Assembly (NCBI RefSeq): GCF_031885415.1
Contig: NZ_CP116871.1
Span: 3,038,001-3,102,000, forward strand
DNA: 64,000 nucleotides
Reading direction: 5' to 3'
Source of the DNA: Microbacterium forte
Lineage (GTDB): Bacteria; Actinomycetota; Actinomycetes; Actinomycetales; Microbacteriaceae
Shown: positions 8,363 through 16,213 of the stretch, one piece after another
Position numbering within the stretch: the stretch's first letter is position 1
How the letters are laid out: the number at the start of each line of letters is the position of its first letter
Translations under genes and position numbers: made by a program
The notes under the pieces: generated by a model
What the model saw: the letters and a program-made list of their open reading frames with translations, nothing else
Database searches by the model: none
Told to the model about the DNA's origin: nothing

Positions 8363-9403
8363 CTAGAGAGCGGCGGCGATGAGCTCGAGCGTCTGCGCGC
8401 GGCCGGCGGCGGCGTCGCGCGGCTCGGACTCGTAGGCTCCGGCGACGGGCGAGAGCATGACCTCGTCGACGCCGTACTTCGTCGCGAACGCACGCACCTC
8501 TTCGGCGACGGACTCTCCCGTGCCGACGAACCACCGCGAGCGGGCTGCTTCGACGACCTGGTCGGTCGCGGGATCCGACTCGGCGGCGAGCGCCTCTTCG
8601 ACGGTCTCGAGCGCGATGAGCGGCTTGTTCAGCCGCAGGCGCGACATCATGCGCAGCTGCGGCAGGGCACGGGCCTCGGCCTCCTCCTGCGTCGGCGAGG
8701 CGACGACGTTGACCGTGAGGAACGTGCGGGGCTCGGGGTGCTCTTCGCTCGGCTGGTAGCCGGTGCGGTAGAGGTCGAGTGCTCGTTCGAGACCCTGGCC
8801 CGAGAAGTGGTTCGCGAAGACATAGGGCAGCCCGTGCGATGCGGCGAGCTGCGCCGAGTAGTCGCTCGACCCGAGCAGCCAGACCTCGGGGCTTCCGCCG
8901 GCGGCGGGCGTCGCGTGCACCGTGTACTCGCCACCCGACGTGAAGCGCACGGTGGCGCCGTCGCTCGAGAGGAGCGCAGCGATGTCCTGCACGTTGCGGG
9001 GGAACTGCTCGACGTCGCTCGTCGTGCCCGATCCGCGCAGCAGCTGGGTGATGACCGGGTCGCTGCCGGGAGCGCGGCCGAGGCCGAGGTCGATGCGTCC
9101 TGGCGCGATCGCCTCGAGCGCGGCGAACTGCTCGGCGACGATGAGCGGGGCGTGGTTGGGCAGCATGACGCCGCCGGATCCCAGACGGATCTTCGTCGTG
9201 CGCATCGCGGCGGCGGCGATCAGCACCGGGGGAGTGGTGGACGCCACGGCCGGCATGTTGTGGTGCTCGGCGAACCAGTAGCGGCGATAGCCGAGGCGGT
9301 CGGCGGTCGCGGCGAGATCGAGGGAGGAGGAGATCGCCTCGGCACTGGTCTGGCCGGTGCGAACGGGGACGAGGTCGAGGACGGAGAGCGCGGTGGAAGT
9401 CAT
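8363..9403 (-). CDS. LLM class flavin-dependent oxidoreductase
   Basis: The 346-residue product belongs to the luciferase-like monooxygenase superfamily, TIM-barrel enzymes that use FMN or F420. The RYWFAEHHNMPAVASTTP segment (near residue 45), GSGGVMLPNHAPL, and GRIDLGLGRAPG are hallmark stretches of the MsnO8/bacterial-luciferase-like group. Start MTSTALSVLDLVPV is chosen; a longer reading adds a proline/glycine-rich stretch with no likeness to the family. No partner flavin reductase is adjacent, and the substrate cannot be predicted. Confidence 0.85.
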   Translation of the reverse strand: MTSTALSVLDLVPVRTGQTSAEAISSSLDLAATADRLGYRRYWFAEHHNMPAVASTTPPVLIAAAAMRTTKIRLGSGGVMLPNHAPLIVAEQFAALEAIAPGRIDLGLGRAPGSDPVITQLLRGSGTTSDVEQFPRNVQDIAALLSSDGATVRFTSGGEYTVHATPAAGGSPEVWLLGSSDYSAQLAASHGLPYVFANHFSGQGLERALDLYRTGYQPSEEHPEPRTFLTVNVVASPTQEEAEARALPQLRMMSRLRLNKPLIALETVEEALAAESDPATDQVVEAARSRWFVGTGESVAEEVRAFATKYGVDEVMLSPVAGAYESEPRDAAAGRAQTLELIAAAL

Positions 9404-9420
9404 CCCCGAATGCAACGGCG

Positions 9421-9449
9421 GGGGCGGGCGGGGAATTCCCGCCCGCCCC
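9421..9449. terminator. GC-rich hairpin after the DUF2795-like gene
   Basis: A 12-bp G/C stem (GGGGCGGGCGGG and complement) closes a GAATT loop. It is downstream, on the minus strand, of the 9468-9704 stop codon, and just upstream of the LLM oxidoreductase start. Confidence 0.65.
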
Positions 9450-9467
9450 ATCGTCGCCGGTGGGTCG

Positions 9468-9704
9468 TCACGCTGCGGCGAGGGCGGAGGATGCCGACGG
9501 TGAGAACTCCTCGGCCAGAGCGTGGCGCGCGAGGTGGTAGCGGATGTGCCAGGCCGCGCTGAAGCTCTGCTCGGGAAGCCGAGCGAGCACCGCTCGATCG
9601 TCGGAGTCGAGACCGTCGCGGGCTGCTTCGCGCAACAGGTCGTCGCGCGTCGCCGGGTACTCCATCCCGCGCAGGAAGCGGTCGAGTGCAGCGGAGTCGT
9701 GCAT
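9468..9704 (-). CDS. DUF2795-like small protein, heat-shock operon
   Basis: The 78-residue product (MHDSAALDRFLRGMEYPATRDDLL, then RDGLDSDDRAVLARLPEQSF) has the repeated helix pattern of DUF2795: a hydrophobic Y/F-P-A-T/S-R-D-D-L motif followed by a leucine helix near an LP-x-x-S/x-F segment. It follows hsp20 by 57 bases on the same strand, so co-transcription with the chaperone is likely. The molecular role is unknown. Confidence 0.7.
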   Translation of the reverse strand: MHDSAALDRFLRGMEYPATRDDLLREAARDGLDSDDRAVLARLPEQSFSAAWHIRYHLARHALAEEFSPSASSALAAA

Positions 9705-9761
9705 GGGTCGTCCTTTCCAGAGGAGGAAGCGGGGGGCGGGTGCGCCCCGGCCCCCGTGCTG

Positions 9762-10184
9762 TCAGGCAGCGATCGACTGTCGGCTGTCGCTCGACTCGAC
9801 CTCGATCTTGCGCGGCTTCGCCCTCTCGCTGACGGGGATGATCACCGAGAGCACGCCGCTCTCGTACGAGGCGCTGATCGCGTCGAGGTCCACTCCGTCG
9901 CCGAGCGAGAACTGACGGAGGAACGAGCCTGCTCCGCGTTCGCGGGCGAGCCAGCGGACGCCTTCGCGGCCGTCGGCCGTGCGCTGCGCGCGGATCGTGA
10001 GCTGGCCGCCGTCGAGGTCGACGTCGATGGACCCCGGATCGATGCCGGGAAGATCGGCGTGCAGGACGTACTTGTCGCCGTCGCGGTAGAGGTCCACCGG
10101 CATGAGACGCGGTGCGCGGACGGAGTCCAGCACGCTCGCAGCGAAGCGGTCGAGCTGACTGAACGGATCGAAGGACATGGCCAT
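9762..10184 (-). CDS. Hsp20/alpha-crystallin family small heat-shock protein
   Basis: This is a 140-residue ATP-independent holdase. After a short N-terminus (FDPFSQLDRFAASVLD) comes the alpha-crystallin domain, starting PRLMPVDLYRDGDKYVLHADLPG and ending with the conserved GVLSVIIPV strand (the A-x-x-x-x-GVL motif is present as SYESGVLSVIIP). It is divergent from a MerR-type regulator across a 122-base region with two inverted repeats, and is followed by a DUF2795-like gene. Length and layout are standard for the family. Confidence 0.92.
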   Translation of the reverse strand: MAMSFDPFSQLDRFAASVLDSVRAPRLMPVDLYRDGDKYVLHADLPGIDPGSIDVDLDGGQLTIRAQRTADGREGVRWLARERGAGSFLRQFSLGDGVDLDAISASYESGVLSVIIPVSERAKPRKIEVESSDSRQSIAA

Positions 10185-10222
10185 GAGTGTCTCCTTTCGT
10201 GTGGCCCGGGTGGGCGTTGTGG

Positions 10223-10262
10223 ATGCAGATTATCTGCATCTGTTGCTATAGATTTGTTATAG
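10223..10262. promoter_or_regulatory. Two inverted repeats in the hsp20/merR divergent promoter
   Basis: ATGCAGAT-T-ATCTGCAT (10223-10239) is a perfect palindrome around one base. CTATA-n7-TATAG (10246-10262) is a second, extended on both sides by TGTTG/CAACA. HspR, a MerR-family repressor, binds inverted repeats separated by seven bases, so the second site has suitable geometry for the adjacent regulator. Binding is inferred. Confidence 0.55.
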
Positions 10263-10306
10263 AACAACATCGAATAGAATGCAAGTGCCACGAGAAGGAG
10301 CTGCCG

Positions 10307-10591
10307 ATGGATGAGCGTGATCCGAGCATGCCGGTGTACGGCATCGCCGTCGCCGCCCAGCTCAGCGGCGTCCCCGAAGCGAGTCTGCGGCTCTTCGAGG
10401 CGAAGGGCCTGGTCACGCCTGCGCGCAGCGACGGAGGCACGCGCCGATACAGCGACGACGATCTCGCCCGCATCCGTCGGGTGACGGGCCTGCGTGTCGA
10501 GGGCATCAACATCGTCGGCATCCGACGAGTCCTCGATCTGGAGGACGAGAACGCCGGACTCCGCGACGAACTCAGGGACGATCGTCCCTGA
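10307..10591 (+). CDS. MerR family regulator (HspR-like) divergent from hsp20
   Basis: The 94-residue protein has a MerR winged helix: PVYGIAVAAQLSGVPEASLRLFEAKGLVTPAR, then GGTRRYSDDDLARIRRVTGL and a second helix GINIVGIRRVLDL. It lacks a long effector-binding C-terminus, like HspR. The start ATG at 10307 has a GAAGGAG ribosome site seven bases upstream; the earlier in-frame start lies in the promoter region. Likely it represses the hsp20 operon and itself through the intergenic palindromes. A 20-bp perfect palindrome ends at its stop codon. Confidence 0.85.
   Translation: MDERDPSMPVYGIAVAAQLSGVPEASLRLFEAKGLVTPARSDGGTRRYSDDDLARIRRVTGLRVEGINIVGIRRVLDLEDENAGLRDELRDDRP
10572..10591. repeat. 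20-bp perfect palindrome over the merR stop codon
   Basis: TCAGGGACGA is followed directly by its reverse complement, ending in the TGA stop. It is followed by two 17-base direct repeats (CCCGTCGGAACCGCCCG at 10593 and 10612, period 19). It could act as a terminator-like or protein-binding site; nothing more can be said. Confidence 0.5.
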
Positions 10592-10660
10592 CCCCGTCGG
10601 AACCGCCCGATCCCGTCGGAACCGCCCGGCGGCGGCGCGGCAGGGCAGTACTTTAGGGGC

Positions 10661-12391
10661 ATGGATGCCGAGATCTTCTACGTGCTCGTCGGTGCTGTGG
10701 TCGTGGCGGCGATCGCCCGATGGCGCGGATGGCCGGCTCCGCTGCTCGTCACGGTGGTCGCGCTCGCGGCATCCTTCCTGCCGTTCGTTCCCGAGGTCGA
10801 GATCGACGGGCACCTGCTGCTGAACCTCGTGCTGCCGCCGCTGCTGTATTCGGCGGCGCTCGACGTGTCGTTCGTGGGTTTCAAGCGCAGCCTGCCGCAG
10901 ATCCGGCGCCTCGGCGTCACCCTCGTGCTGCTCACGGCTGTCGCCGTGGGACTGGTGGCGTGGTGGATCCTGCCGTCGCTGACCCTGCCGGGCGCGCTGC
11001 TGCTCGGTGCCATCGTGGCACCGCCCGATGCGGTCTCGGCCGCGGCCATCGGCCGCAAGCTCGGGCTTCCGCGCCGCATCATGACGGTGCTGTCGGGGGA
11101 GAGCCTGATCAACGATGCGACCTCGCTGACCCTCTATCGCGTGTGCGCGGCGATCATCGCGGGGGCGACCCTGACCGTCTGGGACGGCATCTGGCAGTTC
11201 CTGCTCGCGGTCGGCGTCGGCGTCGCGGTCGGACTCGTCTTCGGCATCGTGCTGCACCAGCTGCGCATGCGCATCAGCGACCCGGTCGTGATCGGCACCT
11301 TCGGGCTGCTCGCACCGTTCGGCGCATATGCGATCGCCGAGCACCTGCTCGGCTCGGGCGTGCTCGCGGTCGTCGCGATGGGACTGTATGTCGGATACAA
11401 CTCGCCTCGCACCGACTACACGACCCGTCAGCAGGAGGCGCCCCTCTGGCTCTCGGCCGACCTGCTGCTCGAGAGCTTCGTGTTCGCCTACATCGGCCTG
11501 CAGTTCCCGCGCGTGCTCAGCGACCTCGGGGGCGAGGAGGTCGGTCGCATCCTGATGCTGTCGGGTGTCGTGCTGCTCGTCGTCTTGTTCGTGCGGCCGC
11601 TCTACGTGTACCCGACGAATCTCTGGGCGAACTTCCAAGACCGCAAACGGTTGGAACGCTGGGATCGAACGGTCGAATCCGGAGCCTTCGACGAGCGCCG
11701 CCGCGACTCGAAACGCTGGAAGCAGTACAGCGCAGAAGAGCTGCGCTCCAAGATCGTGCGCGACCGCATGGCGGGGCTGCAGCTGACCTGGAAGGACAAC
11801 GCCGTCATCTCGTGGGCGGGCATGCGCGGTGTGGTGACGCTGGCGACCGCGCTCGCCGCAGCCGATCTCGCTGCTCTCGACACCGAGCCGTCGCACGCGA
11901 TCGTCGTCGTCGCCTACGTCGTGACCCTCGGCACGCTGCTGCTGCAGGGCCTGACCCTGCCGCTGCTGATCCGCAGTCTCGGCATCGCCAGCGACGTCGA
12001 TGACGAAGAGGACGAGCGCGCGATCGCCGACGTCAAGGCGAAGAGCCGCGAGGCGGGCAAGGCCTTCCTCGCCGAGAAGCGCGACGAGTGGGTCGACAAG
12101 TACGGCAGCGTCGACATCGGCGTCTTCGATGCCTTCACCAAGCGCATGACCAGGGTCGAGAAGGCCGCAGACGAGGCGCAGGAGGTCGAGGAGGCGGTGA
12201 CCCGCCCCTCGTACGAAGACCTCGCAGCGCTCACCCGCGGGTGGCTGCAGGTGCGCCGTGACATCCTCCTCGCAGAGCGAGACGCCGGCAACCTCGACGA
12301 GGAGGTCATGCGCGAGCTGATGGCCGCGATGGATGCTGAGGAGCTCGCCCTCGACACCCGCGCCGCCACGCGTCTGCAGGGTCGCGCGTAG
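10661..12391 (+). CDS. Na+/H+ antiporter, CPA1 family
   Basis: The 576-residue protein has about twelve membrane helices followed by a ~150-residue charged cytoplasmic tail. Conserved exchanger motifs are visible: LVLPPLLYSAALD near residue 55, VAPPDAVSAAAIGRKL near residue 120, LSGESLINDATSLTLYR near residue 145, and WAGMRGVVTLATALA near residue 390. It exchanges Na+ (or K+) for protons across the membrane for pH and salt homeostasis. It is a monocistronic gene ending in a shared hairpin with the convergent symporter gene. Confidence 0.9.
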   Translation: MDAEIFYVLVGAVVVAAIARWRGWPAPLLVTVVALAASFLPFVPEVEIDGHLLLNLVLPPLLYSAALDVSFVGFKRSLPQIRRLGVTLVLLTAVAVGLVAWWILPSLTLPGALLLGAIVAPPDAVSAAAIGRKLGLPRRIMTVLSGESLINDATSLTLYRVCAAIIAGATLTVWDGIWQFLLAVGVGVAVGLVFGIVLHQLRMRISDPVVIGTFGLLAPFGAYAIAEHLLGSGVLAVVAMGLYVGYNSPRTDYTTRQQEAPLWLSADLLLESFVFAYIGLQFPRVLSDLGGEEVGRILMLSGVVLLVVLFVRPLYVYPTNLWANFQDRKRLERWDRTVESGAFDERRRDSKRWKQYSAEELRSKIVRDRMAGLQLTWKDNAVISWAGMRGVVTLATALAAADLAALDTEPSHAIVVVAYVVTLGTLLLQGLTLPLLIRSLGIASDVDDEEDERAIADVKAKSREAGKAFLAEKRDEWVDKYGSVDIGVFDAFTKRMTRVEKAADEAQEVEEAVTRPSYEDLAALTRGWLQVRRDILLAERDAGNLDEEVMRELMAAMDAEELALDTRAATRLQGRA

Positions 12392-12403
12392 CGGGAGACA
12401 GAC

Positions 12404-12436
12404 GAGCGCCCCGCCCCTGAGTGGGGCGAGGCGCTC
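12404..12436. terminator. Bidirectional terminator between antiporter and symporter
   Basis: GAGCGCC and GCCCC on the left pair with GGGGC and GGCGCTC on the right around a TGAGT loop with one small bulge. It sits between two convergent genes. Confidence 0.75.
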
Positions 12437-12454
12437 GGTCGGTGCGGCGAAGGG

Positions 12455-13882
12455 TCAGCGGGTGCCGGCCGGCTCCTTCTCGGATGCTGCGGCATCCGCC
12501 TCGGGTGCCTCGTCGTCGGCCGAGTCGTCGGCGAACGGCAGGCCCTCGCGCGGTGCGTTGTAGAGCTCCTCGTCGAGGATGCCCTCGCGCTTCGCGACGA
12601 TGGTCGGCACGAGCGCCTGGCCCGCGACGTTGACCGCGGTGCGGCCCATGTCGAGGATCGGGTCGATGGCGAGCAGCAGTCCGACGCCCTCGAGCGGCAG
12701 GCCCAGCGTCGACAGCGTCAGCGTGAGCATGACGGTCGCTCCGGTGGTGCCGGCGGTGGCGGCGGAGCCGACGACCGAGACGAGCACGATCAGCAGGTAC
12801 TGCACGAGGTTCAGTTCGATGCCGAAGAACTGTGCGACGAAGATCGCGGCGATGGCGGGGTAGATCGCGGCGCAGCCGTCCATCTTCGTGGTCGCACCGA
12901 ACGGCACGGCGAACGAGGCGTACGAGCGGGGCACGCCGAGGTTGCGCTCGGTCACGCGCTCGGTGAGGGGCAGGGTGCCGATCGACGAGCGGCTGACGAA
13001 CGCCAGCTGCACGGCGGGCCAGACGCCCGAGAAATACTGCTTGATCGAGAGTCCGTGCGTCTTCACCAGGATCGGGTAGACGACGAAGAGCACGAGAGCC
13101 AGGCCGACGTAGACGGCGATCGCGAACCAGCCGAGCGACGCCAGCTTCTCCCAGCCGTATTTGACCACCGCGGCGCCGATGAGGCCGAAGGTGCCGAGGG
13201 GGGCGATGCGGATGATCCACCACAGCACGCGCTGGATGACCTTCAGAAGCGACTCGGTGAACGCGAGGAACGGCTCGGCCTTCTTGCCGGCCTTGAGAGC
13301 GGCGATGCCGACGGCGACCGCGATCACGATGACCTGCAGGATGTTGAAGTTCACGCTCGACGAGAACGTGCCGTCGGTGGCTCCCGGGTTCGTGCTGACG
13401 CTGAGCCCGAGGAAGTTCTGCGGGATCAGACCCAGCAGGAAGTTCCACCACGTGCCGACCGTGTACGGGTCGCCGGGCTCGAGGCCCTCACCGGCGCGGT
13501 TTCCCGGCTGGATGACCAGGCCGAGCGTGATTCCGACGATCACGGCGATGAATGCGGTGATCGCGAACCACAGCAGGGTCTGGCCCGCGAGGCGCGCGGC
13601 GTTCTGCACTCGGCGCAGATTCGAGATGCTGGCGACGATCGCGGTGAAGATCAGCGGCACGACGGCGGCGCGCAGCAGTGTCACGTACGAGCTGCCGATC
13701 GTGTCGAGGGTGGCCGAGAGGCCGTTCGGGCTGTCGGCGGTGGCGCCCAGCTGGCGGGCGATCAGGCCGGCGGCGATGCCGAGGACGAGGGCCGCGAGGA
13801 TCTGGAAGCCGAACGAGGTCAGCAGCTTCCGGACGGGACCGCGGGTGTCAGGCGCCTTCGTGGGGCGGGCGGTGGTGCTCAT
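12455..13882 (-). CDS. Dicarboxylate/amino acid:cation symporter (DAACS family)
   Basis: The 475-residue transporter of the GltP/DctA type moves glutamate/aspartate or C4-dicarboxylates with cations. It shows the family motifs SRSSIGTLPLT near residue 285, PFGATTKMDGCAAIYPAIAAIF near residue 320, a GTTGATVMLTLTLS stretch, and ILDMGRTAVNVAGQALVPTIVAK with the substrate-binding D/R/N pattern near residue 415. Start MSTTARPTKAPDTRG is chosen because the longer reading lies in the promoter region. The C-terminal ~35 residues are acidic and variable. Exact substrate cannot be assigned. Confidence 0.87.
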   Translation of the reverse strand: MSTTARPTKAPDTRGPVRKLLTSFGFQILAALVLGIAAGLIARQLGATADSPNGLSATLDTIGSSYVTLLRAAVVPLIFTAIVASISNLRRVQNAARLAGQTLLWFAITAFIAVIVGITLGLVIQPGNRAGEGLEPGDPYTVGTWWNFLLGLIPQNFLGLSVSTNPGATDGTFSSSVNFNILQVIVIAVAVGIAALKAGKKAEPFLAFTESLLKVIQRVLWWIIRIAPLGTFGLIGAAVVKYGWEKLASLGWFAIAVYVGLALVLFVVYPILVKTHGLSIKQYFSGVWPAVQLAFVSRSSIGTLPLTERVTERNLGVPRSYASFAVPFGATTKMDGCAAIYPAIAAIFVAQFFGIELNLVQYLLIVLVSVVGSAATAGTTGATVMLTLTLSTLGLPLEGVGLLLAIDPILDMGRTAVNVAGQALVPTIVAKREGILDEELYNAPREGLPFADDSADDEAPEADAAASEKEPAGTR

Positions 13883-13978
13883 TGGATTGGGGACTCCAGA
13901 ATCGGTGCGCGCCGTGTGCGCGCTATAACGCCCAACGCTATGAGGGCGAGTGAATTCCGAGGCTGAGATGACGAAGGA

Positions 13979-14148
13979 TGACGAGGGCCGCGGCATCCGT
14001 CATCCCTCGTCAGGCGACCTGGCGGGTCAGGCCGCGCACTTCTCGAGGTTGTCGGTCAGGATCTGCGTGGTCAGAGCCTTGTCCTCTTCGCTCGACTGCT
14101 TATCCTCGCCGCCTGGTCGCGTCGGCTGTGTTCTGCCACGATGGCCTC
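13979..14148 (-). pseudogene. Possible 3' remnant of a small secreted-protein gene with its terminator
   Basis: On the minus strand the stretch 14027-14110 reads like a protein tail, GEDKQSSEEDKALTTQILT followed by DNLEKCAA and a stop. It has no start codon in frame before an upstream stop near 14145. Directly after the stop lies a 9-bp hairpin (TGACGAGGG at 13979-13987 and its complement at 14004-14012). A gene tail with its terminator but no head suggests decay, perhaps truncated by the YbjQ-like gene. The rest of 13883-14148 holds only the symporter leader. Confidence 0.35.
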
Positions 14149-14502
14149 ATGTTCATGGTGACCACGAACGACATCCCCGGCTACCGCATCACCCAGGTGC
14201 TGGGGGAGGTCATGGGTCTGACGGTGCGATCGACCGACTTCGGGCAGGGTTTCGCCGCCGGGTTCCGCTCGCTCGGCGGTGGCGAGATCCCCGAATACAC
14301 GCAAGTGATGTACGAGGCGCGGCAGGTCGTGATGGGCCGCATGTGGGCCGAGGCGCAGCAGCGCGGTGGCAATGCGATAGTCGCGATGCGCTTCGATGCC
14401 GGCTCGATCCAGAACTTCACCGAGATCTGCGCCTACGGCACCGCCGTGGTCGTCGAACCTCTCGCGCCGGTCCCGCAGGCCCCGCAGCCGCCGCAGGCCT
14501 GA
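14149..14502 (+). CDS. YbjQ/UPF0145 family protein
   Basis: The 117-residue product has the YbjQ (heavy-metal-binding domain, UPF0145) pattern: TTNDIPGYRITQVLGEVMGLTVRS near the start, GGEIPEYTQVMYEARQVVMGRM in the middle and NAIVAMRFDAGSIQ with AYGTAVVVEPL at the end. These proteins form pentameric beta-rich oligomers; the cellular role is unknown. Either MFMVTT or MVTT (14155) could be the start. The last residues are a P/A/Q-rich tail. Confidence 0.85.
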   Translation: MFMVTTNDIPGYRITQVLGEVMGLTVRSTDFGQGFAAGFRSLGGGEIPEYTQVMYEARQVVMGRMWAEAQQRGGNAIVAMRFDAGSIQNFTEICAYGTAVVVEPLAPVPQAPQPPQA

Positions 14503-14503
14503 C

Positions 14504-14734
14504 CTACGCCAGCACCAGCAGGTCGCCGACCTCGCACCCGAGGGCGTCGCAGATCGCCCGCAACGTCGAGTACCTGATCGCTCGCGCCCGGTCGTTCTTC
14601 AGCACCGACAGGTTGACGATGCTCACGCCGACGCGCGCGCTCAGCTCGGTCAGAGTCATGCCGCGCTCCGCGAGCAGCTCGTCGAGGCGGCAGTGGATGC
14701 CGGTGAGTTCGTCGTCGTTCTCGGCCGGGGTCAT
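14504..14734 (-). CDS. XRE/Cro-CI type regulator (YozG-like) of the membrane-protein operon
   Basis: The 76-residue product has a compact helix-turn-helix: LLAERGMTLTELSARVGVSIVNLSVLKN followed by IRYSTLRAICDALGCEVGDLLVL. This is the small single-domain XRE type typically encoded beside DUF2975 membrane proteins. Its ATG overlaps the upstream gene's stop (ATGA), so it is the third gene of the operon. It probably binds the large palindrome at 15996-16048 and controls the operon, including itself. Confidence 0.88.
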   Translation of the reverse strand: MTPAENDDELTGIHCRLDELLAERGMTLTELSARVGVSIVNLSVLKNDRARAIRYSTLRAICDALGCEVGDLLVLA

Positions 14735-15366
14735 ACGAGTCCCCTCGTCTCGTCCTCGAGGGCCGCGTTCGTGCGCTGCAGGCGGATGCCCTGCCGGAAC
14801 GCTGCTGCGATGAGTCCCACCGCGACGCCGGTCGCGAAGATCGGGACGATCGACCAGAACTCGATCGGATGCACGGGCTCGCCGGAGCCGAGGCCCACCG
14901 CAGCGGACACCCCGTTCAGCCCCAGCTTCTCGAGCAGCACGATGAACATCGGAGCGAGCACGAGAGTCCAGCCGATCGCGTCGAAGGCCCGCGCGTTGCT
15001 CCGCACGAAGAAGCGTCCGCGGAGGAAGTTCCAGGCGACGAGCATCACGCCGACGATGACGATCAACGGGGCGAGCGCCCACAGCACGAGCGAGCCGATG
15101 ATCGCCGCGGTCGCGGCGGCATCCACTCCGGTGGCGAACACCATCGCCTCCTGAGCGATCCCCTCGACCGACGCGGCTCCTGAGCCGACGGTCGCGTCGA
15201 TCGGCTGCTCGTCGATGGGGATGGACCACGCGATGCCCTGGTCTCGGAAGGTTCCGAGCACGCGCAGGACGGTGCTGATCGCGGTCACCACCAGAGCGGC
15301 GGCGCCGAAGAGGATCACGGTGATCGCATCGGCGGTCTGGGAACGTGTCGCGGTCACGGTGCTCAT
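14731..15366 (-). CDS. DUF2975-like membrane protein 2
   Basis: The 211-residue protein has four predicted membrane segments: ITVILFGAAALVVTAISTV, AAIIGSLVLWALAPLIVIVG, FDAIGWTLVLAPMFIVLLE and IVPIFATGVAVGLIAAAF. The layout, with RGRFFVRSNARAFDAIG between segments two and three and RTNAALEDETRGLV at the C-terminus, fits the DUF2975 family. It overlaps the preceding membrane gene by one base (TGATG) and the XRE gene by four. Function is unknown; the pairing with an XRE regulator is the common arrangement. Confidence 0.75.
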   Translation of the reverse strand: MSTVTATRSQTADAITVILFGAAALVVTAISTVLRVLGTFRDQGIAWSIPIDEQPIDATVGSGAASVEGIAQEAMVFATGVDAAATAAIIGSLVLWALAPLIVIVGVMLVAWNFLRGRFFVRSNARAFDAIGWTLVLAPMFIVLLEKLGLNGVSAAVGLGSGEPVHPIEFWSIVPIFATGVAVGLIAAAFRQGIRLQRTNAALEDETRGLV

Positions 15367-15989
15367 CAGACGAGCCCGTCCGTGTCGCGCTGCAGGCGGT
15401 CGCCGATGGAGAACACCGTGCAGATGAGGGCGATGACGAACGCCCCGAGGATGAAGGTGAACGGTTCGACGCTGATCACGGCGTTGTCGATGCCGTTGTC
15501 GGTGATCTGTGCCACCGTGGCATTCGCGAGCATGTTGTCGAAGAAGCGCACAGTGGCGAAACCGACGAGTCCGGCGATGCCGGCTGTCGCGACGAGAGCG
15601 GTGTTGCGTCGGCTGAACACGCGGTCGGTCAGCACGCTCCGTGCCAGCAGGATCAGGCATCCGATCACGATGACGATCGTGAGGATCTGCGCCACTTGGC
15701 CGATGATGCCCGGCACTGCGGCGATCGCCGGCAGCTGAGGCGCGGTGATCACAGCGCTGTCGACGCCGACGGAGATGCTGGTGCCGTTGCTCAGCGGCAG
15801 GTCGACCGGCGTCTGCGAGCCGATGAGCTCGATCAGCACCGGCACGTCGACGCCCCGGGCGAGTTCGATGATCCGCATGACCGAGAAGACGGTGATGTAG
15901 GCGGCGATCAGCACGCCCGAGATGCAGAAGCCGACCAGGGCTCCGCGGTCGCCTCGGGAGATCGTCCGGTTCTTCGTCGAGGTCATCAT
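15366..15989 (-). CDS. DUF2975-like membrane protein 1
   Basis: The 207-residue protein has the same plan as its downstream neighbour: an N-terminal membrane segment (ALVGFCISGVLIAAYITVFSV region), a long extracytoplasmic loop, then three more segments with LTDRVFSRRNTALVATAGIAGL between them and a DRLQRDTDGLV tail like that of gene 2 (LQRTNAALEDETRGLV). The pair looks like an old tandem duplication. The ribosome site GGAG lies next to the double ATG and abuts the left arm of the operator palindrome. Confidence 0.72.
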   Translation of the reverse strand: MMTSTKNRTISRGDRGALVGFCISGVLIAAYITVFSVMRIIELARGVDVPVLIELIGSQTPVDLPLSNGTSISVGVDSAVITAPQLPAIAAVPGIIGQVAQILTIVIVIGCLILLARSVLTDRVFSRRNTALVATAGIAGLVGFATVRFFDNMLANATVAQITDNGIDNAVISVEPFTFILGAFVIALICTVFSIGDRLQRDTDGLV

Positions 15990-15995
15990 CCACTC

Positions 15996-16048
15996 CTTAT
16001 CGAGAGTCGTTATTACCGATAATCGTTAACATAACGACTGTCGATAAG
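15996..16048. promoter_or_regulatory. Large operator palindrome for the XRE/DUF2975 operon
   Basis: CTTATCGAGAGTCGTTAT (15996-16013) and its near-exact reverse complement (16031-16048) match at 17 of 18 bases around a 17-base A/T-richer spacer that itself contains a GATAATCG/CGTTAAC half-symmetric core. It is immediately upstream of the ribosome site of the first gene, so a bound protein would block the promoter. Confidence 0.75.
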
Positions 16049-16213
16049 TGAGTCAACCCCGGCCGCACGAGAGCGCCGTCACCGACCGTCACGGCGCTAT
16101 GCCGACGGCGAACACGGGCATACAGCATCCGCACGGTGGTTACTCTCGATGTACAGGCGCGGAGACCCGTCGAGGACTCAGCGCTTCGCCCCGTGCGAAT
16201 AAGGAGTCACAGC

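Noticed and set aside
9842..11896. 684-codon minus-strand ORF across hsp20, merR and antiporter
   Set aside because: It spans three real genes and a divergent promoter; only its last part coincides with a frame-shifted hsp20 reading.
16136..16213. Upstream extension of clpC to 16136
   Set aside because: The Clp N-domain starts exactly at 16214 and an AAGGAG ribosome site precedes it; the extra residues have no family likeness.
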